DNA of 64,000 bases, from NCBI RefSeq assembly GCF_020497125.1, contig NC_059075.1, forward strand, positions 58,175,321-58,239,320, given 5' to 3'. The position numbers and the translations under genes were made by a program. Positions 55,517 through 64,000 of the stretch are shown in pieces. The DNA comes from Mauremys mutica (taxonomy: Eukaryota; Chordata; Testudines; Geoemydidae). Every line of letters starts with the position of its first letter. The first letter of the stretch is position 1. Under the pieces are notes generated by a model. That model searched no databases, was not told where the DNA came from, and saw only the letters and a program-made list of their open reading frames with translations.

Positions 55517-55904
55517 TGGTGCCACTACAGGACTTTGGTTGCAACAATGATCTATACGGTCCCAGTTCATGTCAATAACTTGTTCCTGCTTTGCCCCCAG
55601 CCTTGCCACAGTCCTGCCCCTGCCTTGAACCTCTCCTTGCCTGATACCCTGCTTGCTAAGTTCCTGCCCTCCGATTTAACCCATAGCTGAGTACTGAATC
55701 TGGCTCAACTCTTAGCTCTGGTTCCCAGTTCCTGGCGTCCAGTGTGACCCTTGGCTTTGGCTCCTGACTACTGATGCTTTCTCAGACCACTAGGTGAGAC
55801 TGCCCCCTGATTGAAATTGGCCTCATTAGCACTGACCCCCCACTTGGTAAGGCAACTATCATCTTTTCATGTGCTGTATATTTATACCTGCCTACTGTAT
55901 TTTT

Positions 55905-55976
55905 TACTCCACGCATCTGATGAAGTGGGTTATAGCCCACGAAAGCTTATGCCCAAATAAATTTGTTAGTCTCTAA
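55905..55976 (+). mobile_element. Penelope-like 3' end, left half (split by Harbinger)
   Basis: GCATCTGATGAAGTGGGTTA then CCCACGAAAGCTTATGCCCA and ATTTGTTAGTCTCTAA is the well-known 3' end of turtle Penelope-like elements. It is interrupted at TAA and continues at 58207 with GGTGCCACAAAGACTCC. Confidence 0.85.
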
Positions 55977-56841
55977 AGCCTGGTCTACACTAGGCGTTTA
56001 AATCGGTTTTAGGAGCGTAAAACCGATTTAACGCCAAAACCGTCCACACTAGGAGGCACCTTATATCGATTTTAATGGCTCTTTAAACCGGTTTCTGTAC
56101 TCCTCCCTAACGAGAGGAGTAACGCTAGTATCGGTATTAACATATCGGATTAGGGTTAGTGTGGACGCTGATCGACGGTATTGGCCTCCGGGAGCTATCC
56201 CACAGTGCACCAGTGACCGCTCTGGACTGCAATCTGAACTCGGATGCAGTGGTCAGGTAAACAGGAAAAGCCCCGCGAACTTTTGAATATTTCCTGTTTG
56301 CCCAGCGTGGAGCTCCGATCAGCATGGGTGGCGATGCAGTCCGAAATCAAAATAAAAAAAAGAGCTCCCGCATGGACCATGCGGATGTGATCGCTGTAAG
56401 GGCAGGCAAATCCGTTCTATCCGTTCTATCAGCGCTCCGTTACAGAAGATGAAATTCAGAATCCTTTTTTAAAAATCTCCAGACAGACGCCATAGCAGGG
56501 ACTCAGCGCACTGCAGCGTGACAAGCGTAACGGAAAGCCAAAGAATCAAATGGATGCGCATGGACTGGAGGACTGAAGCTATCCCACAGTTCCTGCAGCC
56601 TCCTAAAATTATTTGCATTCTTGGCTGAGCTCCAAATGCTTCTAGGGTCAAACACAGTGCCCGCGGGTCAGGGCATAGCTTGGCAATCTACTCACCCACC
56701 CCCCATCCACCCCCAGAAGCGAAAGGTAAAACAATCCTCTGACTCTTTTACATGTCACCCTATCTTTACTGAATGCTGCAGATAGACGCGATAGTGCAGC
56801 ACTCAACACCAACATCCTTGCTCCCCCCCCCGCCATGGGCG

Positions 56842-56979
56842 GCTGATGGTACAAAAGGATGGAAATCCATCCTCATCATCAGCATAAGCTGATCGTACAA
56901 AAAGATGGAAATCCATCCTCATCATCAGCCTCAGCTGATGGTACAAAAGGACTGGTAACCGTCCTCGTCATCAGCCTAT
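56842..56979. repeat. 46-bp tandem repeat, three units, each a hairpin
   Basis: Units start at 56842, 56888 and 56934. Each contains GCTGATG near its start and CATCAGC near its end, and the first two an inner pair GGATGGA/TCCATCC. A fourth, diverged relative with TGGTGCAATATGGCTGGTAA follows at about 57005. Confidence 0.88.
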
Positions 56980-57479
56980 TGGCCCTAATTTTTTCTGGTG
57001 GATGGATGGTGCAATATGGCTGGTAACCATCCTCATCATAGCAACAGGGGGCTGAGCTCCATCAGCCCCCACCCTTCATGTGTAAAGAAAAGATTCAGTT
57101 GCCCCTGGACTAGCAGTGGGATGCTGGGCTTCTCTCCTACACACTGCTTAATGTCCTGTCTGGACTATCATAGCAGCTGGAGGCTGCCTTCCACTCATTT
57201 CTCACTAACAAGTCAGTGTGTCTTATTCCTGCATTCTTTATTAATTCATCACACAAGTGGGGGGACAATGCTACGGTAGCCAAGAAAGGCTGGGGGAAGA
57301 ACGGAATCAACAGGTGGGGTTGTTACAGGAGCACCCCCTGTGAATAGCATACAGATAATAATTTCTGCGGGCTCTGACACAGAGCAGGTGGTTCTCTAGC
57401 ACACTTGCCTATATTAGGCAGCACTGATTCTATTTTTAGATACCAAAAAGGAGGGATTGACTCAGGGAGTCATTCCCAA

Positions 57480-57720
57480 TTTTTGCTTTTGCGCCCCTGG
57501 CTGATCGGCCAGGGGCACTTATGACAGCAGCCAATGGTACAAAACGATGGAAGGTGCAATATGGCTAGTAACCACTCTTGGCTTTTGCGCCCCTGGCTGA
57601 TTGACCAGGGGCACTAGCAGCAAATGGTACAAAAGGACTGGTAGCCATGATCATCCTCAGTTCCAATTTATGGAAGGGTTTGGATGGTGCAATATGGCTA
57701 GTAACCATCTCTGCTGTCAT
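57480..57720. repeat. Repeated GCGCCCCTGGCTGAT / GGTGCAATATGGCTAGTAAC units
   Basis: TTTTGCGCCCCTGGCTGAT occurs near 57486 and 57582, each followed by an inverted CCAGGGGC (a short hairpin) and by a GGTACAAAA and GGTGCAATATGGCTAGTAAC pair (57550 and 57683). These units continue the repeat theme of 56842-57030 inside the Harbinger derivative. Confidence 0.8.
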
Positions 57721-58206
57721 GCAAAAGCAAAAGCATGCTTCTGTGTAGCGCTGCTGAATCGCCTCTGTGAGCGGCATCTAGTACACATACGGTGAGAGTC
57801 ACAAACGGCAAAAAAAGCTCCATGATTGCCATGCTATGGCATCTGCCAGGGCAATCCAGGGGAAAAAGGCGCGAAATGCTTGTCTGCCGTTGCTTTCCCA
57901 GACGAAGGAGTGACTGACGACATTTACCCAGAACCACCCGCGACAATGATTTTTGCCCCATCAGGCACTGGGATCTCAACCCGGAAGTTCCAAGGGGCGG
58001 GGGAGGCTGCGGGAACTATGGGATAGCTAGGGAATAGCTACCCACAGTGCAACGCTCCAGAAATCGACGCTAGCCACGGACCATGGACGCACACCACCGA
58101 TTTAATGTGCTTAGTATGGCCGCGCTCCACCCGATTTTATAAATTCTGTTTTACAAAACCGGTTTATGCAAATTCGGAATAATCCCGTAGTGTAGACGTA
58201 CCCTGA

Positions 58207-58275
58207 GGTGCCACAAAGACTCCTCCTTGTTTTTGCTGATACAGACTAACACAGCTACTCCTCTGAAACCTCCCA
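58207..58275 (+). mobile_element. Penelope-like 3' end, right half
   Basis: GGTGCCACAAAGACTCCTCC, TTGCTGATACAGACTAACAC and GCTACTCCTCTGAAACC are the last bases of the family, continuing 55905-55976. Confidence 0.85.
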
Positions 58276-61200
58276 CAGGTGGTGCATCTGGGATATGGCC
58301 TAGGGAGAGGAATTTGGCTAGATGGGCTGTATTCTCCAGTTTATTCTAGATTGCCCAAAAGCTGCTCTAGCTTACGCTGAGGGCTGAACTGGTTCCTGAC
58401 CAGTCCTGGAATCAACTAGCCACAAATGTAGTATATGTCCATGATGTCACTCCGTCCCAGCCAAAGCTGCACTGAGCTCAGCATGACCAAAGCTCGAAAT
58501 TGGAACCAAAGTACTCAAATGCGTGCTAGGTGTTTTGCAGATAACTAGGAAGACAGAGCTTACAACCTAAATAGAAAACATACAAAATATAATATACAAA
58601 GTACAGGAGGCAGGACAAAAGCAGCACAAGACAATTAAAAATTCTTTTAAAAAATCCACCTTTGTTAATTGGTTTTGGTTCTTTGAACTTTGTGAATTTG
58701 CAATTTTATATGGTTATATAGAGAATTGATTGAAGAAAGAGAATTACAGAACATTTCAAATCATTTTAATGTTTTTGTTTTGATTTTTCATGTAATCAAT
58801 ATTTACTGAAATTGTATTGGATTTTTTGGTTTATTATTTTCCTTTTCTTTTTTAATTGTCTAAATAAAATAACGTTTAATATTTTTTGTCAGTCATGGGA
58901 TTTTCCCCCCTTAAATTGTATATCAAAATTAAAATATAATTTTGAATATTTACTATTTTTAAAAAGGAAGACAAATGAAAAAGAGACATTTTTGATAAAA
59001 AATTAATAAAAATTCACAAATTCTAAAGCCCACCAATTTTAAATTCAATTTTTGATGTAGAAAAAGTTTTTTTTTTAATTCAAAAAGTTTATTGACACTT
59101 TATATATTTCTAAAAAAATTTCAAATAAAAAAATATTATAAGTGGAAACTATGGTTTATAATATCTTCTTTAGAGTAATATTTACTACAACTGCACATAT
59201 AGAAGATGTGATATTGTGATATAAAAGTTTTATCAACAAGTGGTTGGGATTATTTCATTACTTATAAGTGGCAGAGCCATGAATGAGTTATGCAGGTAAT
59301 TTTGAATAAGTGCTGGTCAAATCTGCAGACCATACCATCAAATATTTTGCATATGTCACAATGTAGTCATGATTTATGATTTAGTTACCATAAATTCAAC
59401 TGCACAAAACACAGAAGGAATAAAAAAATAAAACTAATAAATGCAAAACACCCTCCCAAAATAGTAGTTTTCTCCTTGCCACATAGGTCAGTGAGACCTT
59501 GTATATAACTGACTGGTGTACACACATACAATAAATATATGTATAGTTAAGGGACTATAAACATACCTACCAGCAAAGGGAAAAATAAAAAGCCAATTTT
59601 TTTCCTTGTCTTATTTAATCCCTCTCCCTACCATCTTGCATTTGCTCGAGGTTTCTCTGTGCTGCTTGAAAAAATTGACATCAAGTATATTTCTATTTTG
59701 AAAATAATGAATTTAATTAAAGTAAGTGAATCTGGAAATGGAGGAGCTCAAGAACTCAAGGGATGTCTCTTGCATAGCAAGCTTGAACTATATATTTAGC
59801 ATCATTTTCACAGCTGCAGCAAATAACTTGCGGTACGTATGGCTACAGCTTAAGATTTTGGTGGTGATTTTGGAGACAGTTTTGGGGTCCTGGGAAACAC
59901 TCTCCAAAAAGCCTGATTCTCTGGCAAAAAGCCTGTAATTAGGCAAGTGTGACATATATTAGGAAAAGGAAAAGGGAGGAAGTGGCAGTTCAGTTTAATG
60001 AGAAAGCAAATTTTTCTATAGTTGAGATTCTACCCAGATGTAGTGTATGTACAATGTTATAATATATTATTGTTTTGAGTCTTAAATCTAGGATGGTGTG
60101 TGTCTTACTATTTCCTGCCTTATAGTTATATTCATAATAAGGTGTATTTCCTTGTCCTAGTGTGTCCCTCTTTTTTCCACATTGCTTTTTTTCACAACAG
60201 CCTACTTGTATTTTCCATTTTCACTGGTATTCTTCTATCCTTTGCAAAATTTTCTTTGTTAATTATTTGTATAAGGCTGCAGTATGCCAGCCCATGTTCT
60301 TATTTTTCCAGCCTGACTGCCTTTCCTATTTCTCCTGATGTAGGGTTCAGATGCAATAGCATGTTTTGACAATAATGTAATATACCTTATCTTAGAGATA
60401 CACTGTAGTAGATCTATGAAATGTGTAGTAAATTAGGTATTTGAGGGGCTGGAACTTAAATACTTAATCTTTAGCTCCCTGGTTGGAGACAGGATGACTC
60501 AGGGGATTGGTAATAGGATAAAGCTTTTCACTTCTAAATTGCCAAGTCAAATCTAGCCCAGATTAATAGGGACAGAATGTTGTTACCATCTGGTGTCTGT
60601 TCAGTGACCTATGTAGAATAAAGTAGTAGGCTCAGTCCTGTTCCTAGTGGCCAGGTATCCAAATCACAAAAATGCTATCAGAATTAGCACGCAGGTGAAG
60701 ATCAAAGATTCAATGGGAAAGAGGACTACACTCTCCTCTGAACCTTAGAGGTTGGATGTAAGTACATTGATAAGAAAGTGGAGAAAGCTTGCCTTGCAAC
60801 TGCTAGGGCTGTCAGTCAAGCACCTTTCAATACCAGCATTAAATGTATACAAATCAAACAAAATATTTGACATAGCCTGAGTTCCCACAGTGTAACAGGC
60901 TGGTAGGGTTTGCCTGAAAACCAGTCCAAGTAGGGAGATATGTTAGGCAGGAGTGACTAATCCCAAGGAAAATAATTAGGCTGAAGTTTTAATGTAGGAT
61001 AATTTTGAAAGAACCTTTTTGTTAATAAATGAGACCCCAGGAGAGAGTACTTTATTTTGATTCTACGAGAGTGCAGGGTTGTTTGTGTGGGAATGCAGGT
61101 GCTAACACTCTCAGTATACTGCCATTCTTAAAAAAATGCAAATATCCCGATTTTAATGGCTTGTATGGTGGGGTTATGATGGTGGATCTTCGAAGGAGAA

Positions 61201-61847
61201 CATGATTCATGTATAAGGTACTTTACTTAAACTTTTAAAGTTATTCCATTATTATCGTGTGAAATGGGTTAACTCAAGCAGCCAGTTTAATGAGCAACAA
61301 GTTACAGATGAATGTGGAAGGTCTGATTTTGCACAGCGTAGCACCTTCTGATGTGCAGTCAATAGGAAACTGTCTGTGGCTATATTTAATTTTATATTTC
61401 TTGAAATCAAATCAGAGATTTAGCTAGAAAATTTATTACTCAGGTGTACTGTGTTGATGTGTGACTGTCTTTGGAGAATTTGCAATCTGAAATAAATGCA
61501 CAGATTATACCATTCCATTACCCATATAAATAGCTCTCAAAAATCTAATGTTCTCTACATAAGGAGTTACTCCGATGAAACCTCAATGTATCCAAAAAAT
61601 TCTATTTTAATGTGGAAAAGAAATCATGTACTGCTACTAGTGAAACCACTCATAAAATTGCAGTTTTAAATAACCATTTCAAGAGAAACTAAAATAGACA
61701 GAGATCCTTTAATTATAATATTTAATTTAGGTTATACAAAATATAGGAAAAATGTTGCAGCATTTCAGGGCACATAGATTCCTTTTCAAGAAAGGTAAAG
61801 GTATGTTTTGCTGCCTTTTTTTACTGCATGACTTACAATATAGGGTC
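58276..61847. other. Upstream flank, 3.5 kb without recognised elements
   Basis: Very AT-rich, especially 58640-59200. No gene, RNA gene or assigned repeat. Short open frames at 58812 and 60100 are hydrophobic by composition only. Confidence 0.5.
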
Positions 61848-61935
61848 TGATTTTGTGAAGTGCTGAGAGCCCTCAATTTCATTTGAAGTCAGAGTTGAGA
61901 ATGCTGAATGCCTCTCACAGGATCAGACCCATGAT
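61848..61935. repeat. Short repeat with inverted ends, unclassified
   Basis: Begins GGGTCTGATTTTGTGAAGTG and ends CAGGATCAGACCC, so GGGTCTGA and TCAGACCC are inverted. GTGCTGAGAGCCCTCAATTT resembles a repeat of unknown family common in reptiles and birds. Confidence 0.5.
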
Positions 61936-62149
61936 GAGAAATACTCATTAATCCTAATGGAAAACCTATGTTGTTGTATACTCCATCAATTAAAAATGAC
62001 TAGGAAACTCATTCAGGACTAAATAGCCAGAACAAAGAACATGGTAAACAGAAAAAAAGTTTTAGACCCAAATGTGGGCAAGTGTCTAGATTTTTTTGAA
62101 AAGTTATTGCTGTAGTTTCAGTTGGTGCTGCTCATGGAGATGCCAGGCA

Positions 62150-62470
62150 GTTGCTAATTATGAACTATGATCTCTTGGGAAGATGCCAAAAACCATTGTT
62201 GGAACTGATTGTCAATGCGACCATTTGGGAAATGAATATGCCAACTTCTTTTAAAGAAGTCATTGTTGGATTCTTGATTAAAAAAAATATTGATATTGAC
62301 AGTCTCTCATTATCATCCTGTCTTGAATCTTTATATTCTGGTAAGATTATTGAGAAGGGTTATGGCAGAATAGGTTCTGCAGCATTTGGTGTTTTCAGGC
62401 CTCCTCAACCCCATATAGTTTGTTTTTCTATCTGGGTTTAGAGAATATATTGGTCGTGTTAGTTGCTCTT
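62150..62470 (+). mobile_element. Degraded L2-type LINE, N-terminal reverse transcriptase region
   Basis: The frame at 62151-62441 has PTSFKEVIVGFLIKK and, after a gap, SLYSGKIIEK, matching the L2 block FKxAVVxPLLKKxxLD ... NLPFLxKIIEK. Shortly after, in another frame, FLSGFRE matches the following FQSGFR motif. Stops and frameshifts make it inactive. Confidence 0.6.
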
Positions 62471-64000
62471 CTCAGGATGGATGATAGTCCAGAGATGTAT
62501 TAGCACCATGTCATCGACCACAGTATGAAAGACAGCAGACAAATTCAAAAGAATCAGTCAATCCTCATCAGGAACTGGCTGGAACATTTTTGCTGAAGCA
62601 GTGTTCTGTCAGAAAATGCATTTTTTGACAGAAATGTAATTTTCTGCAAAGACATATAGATTTTGATGAAATTTCCTGTACATTTTTGTGACTGAAAACT
62701 TTTTAACTTCAGAAATTTTATTTCAGAATTTTTTCAAAATATACCTTTCAAAATTAAATTTTCATTTAAGAATTTATGTTCTTTTCACTTTTTAAATTTT
62801 AATTATTTTTACTTTCTTTCATGACACATCAATAGTCATGCATAATATAACATGTTATGAAATAATGACATGACTTGACATGATATGACATCATATTATG
62901 CATGGCTGTTACTGAGATGTCATATTATGACACAGTTAAAATATTATTTTTAAAATAATAAGGGCAGCTGCTCCTTAGTAGTGATTGAGACATCTAATCT
63001 TATTTTCTAGATCAAAGATTTTCTTTTTCTGTGTTGTAATGAATCAGTTTGACATTGTGACACTTTAAACAAGAAAATTAGATAAGAGTTCAGTGTATTA
63101 ATTAGAGGAACAGCTGTTTTCAATAGCCTTGTGTTGGTCTGGAATCGTTTTTCTATGATATGCCCAGATACGAAAAAATTAGAAGGCAGAAAGTGGTAAA
63201 AATTTCACTGCTCTCGCATAAGAGATCCACTGAATTTTGGAAATTAAATGTGCACAACTGCAACAGAGTATAACACAGGTAATAAATCTGTTAAACTAAA
63301 ATTGTGAAACATATCAAATAATCTTTGAAAAAAGGAACAGAATAGCACTGACCACAACTTTAAAATTAAATTTTCTGTTTTCTCGTTCTCTTCTTCTCTT
63401 CTTCTGCCCTAGCATCATGTTTTGAAGCCTTTATCTAGTTTTTGTATATATTTACATATTTATTACATTCCTCACCTCCTGTTTGTTTTATTTCCTTTCT
63501 CTGTTTCAAAAATTGATTCCTCCTGTCAGCTCTTTCCTGTCTTCTTTGGTCCTGTTCCTTAGCCTCTCACTTCTGTAAATTACCTCAATGAACCTTCAAG
63601 CCCCTCTTTCTTTTAAAGGTGATCAGAAAAAATATAAAAAAGCTACTTTATTTTTATGTTTTCAATTACCTCCTTTCAGCATCCATGGGGATTTCAGCTC
63701 TCATCCTTCAAACATTACTTTCTTAAATAGCTCTATTGACATTAATGCTCAAGTGAATGACAGATGCGGAATAAAGCCTGACGTCATTCAAACTTAATAT
63801 CCTCTGTTTTTGTTCTTCTTTTGTTCTTCTGAAATTCAAGCATGCCAGGTCTCCTACTTCATGAGATATGGATCATCACATCATGCTCCTTGGATGATAT
63901 TATATGAAGTATGGAAGCTGCTGTTGCTACAGTGGCAATATATCAGCACTGAAACCTTCAGATTGTCCTTTCAGGACAAGGTAAGTCCCACTATTATTAA
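62471..64000. other. Window end, nothing recognised
   Basis: AT-rich. An inverted ATGACA/TGTCAT-rich stretch near 62820-62940 is low-complexity. The 63588-63797 frame has no domain. Confidence 0.5.

Larger units (their letters stand above)
55977..58203. mobile_element. PIF/Harbinger derivative inserted in a Penelope 3' end
   Basis: Ends AGCCTGGTCTACACTA and, inverted, TAGTGTAGACGTACCC; flanking triplets TAA (55974-55976) and TGA (58204-58206) fit a TWA duplication with one change. Terminal regions match 29837-32872 (for example CCTCCGGGAGCTATCCCACA at both; TGCTATGGCATCTGCCAGGG versus TGCTACGGCATCTGCTCGGG). Most of the transposase is replaced by self-complementary repeats, so it is non-autonomous. 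Confidence 0.88.

Noticed and set aside
55053..55547. 164-codon minus-strand frame with a hydrophobic middle
   Set aside because: Antisense to the zinc-finger remnant and crosses the inverted repeat; no family recognised.
53631..64000. EMC4, the neighbour of KATNBL1 in mammals
   Set aside because: I searched by eye for its membrane-segment coding pattern on the plus strand and found nothing; it is probably beyond the window.
1..64000. CRISPR arrays, tRNA or rRNA genes, bacterial operons
   Set aside because: None recognised; the splice structure and repeats are those of a vertebrate genome.

Overview
This window is vertebrate nuclear DNA, most likely from a turtle (Testudines). It has one intron-containing gene, about 60% AT non-coding sequence, one CpG island, and a dense mix of old and fairly young transposons: CR1 and L2 LINEs, MIR-like SINEs, DIRS-type tyrosine-recombinase retroelements, Penelope-like elements with a GIY-YIG endonuclease, PIF/Harbinger elements, hAT elements, and Tc1/mariner-type MITEs. 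This combination, and the particular MITE families with termini such as GGTCTACACT and GGCTACACT, is what I know from turtle genomes. The species cannot be fixed from the sequence alone.

The only gene I can support is KATNBL1 (katanin regulatory subunit B1-like 1), on the minus strand. I rebuilt nine coding exons by hand between 24298 (ATG) and 8483 (TGA). All splice sites are GT-AG, all phases agree, and the product is 302 residues. The promoter is a CpG island at about 48.2-49.07 kb, with a probable non-coding first exon ending at 48670 and a roughly 24-kb first intron. The 3' UTR probably runs from 8482 to about 5.3 kb, where the first AATAAA after the stop lies in a long stretch free of repeats.

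Layout: 1-5.3 kb is the downstream flank (Tigger-like MITE, MIR-like SINE, CR1 tail). 5.3-24.3 kb is the KATNBL1 3' UTR and coding exons; their introns hold a nearly full-length but inactivated DIRS element (11.2-16.4 kb), a second DIRS fragment, a hAT 3' end and an L2 fragment. 24.3-48.7 kb is intron 1, filled with hAT MITEs, a complete but mutated PIF/Harbinger element (29.8-32.9 kb), two Harbinger MITEs, two decayed CR1 copies, and Penelope copies nested in them. 48.2-50.2 kb is the CpG island and three GC-rich MITEs just upstream of it. 50.2-64 kb is the upstream flank with more hAT MITEs, a C2H2 zinc-finger remnant, a Harbinger derivative inserted into a Penelope tail, and a degraded L2.

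I see no convincing new biological system. The points most worth a second look are a CDE/CHR-like cell-cycle site in the KATNBL1 promoter together with a KEN box in the protein, the self-complementary 46-bp tandem units in the second Harbinger copy, the nested insertions whose target-site duplications give a relative order of events, and a 101-bp KATNBL1 intron carrying an A21 run right after its donor.
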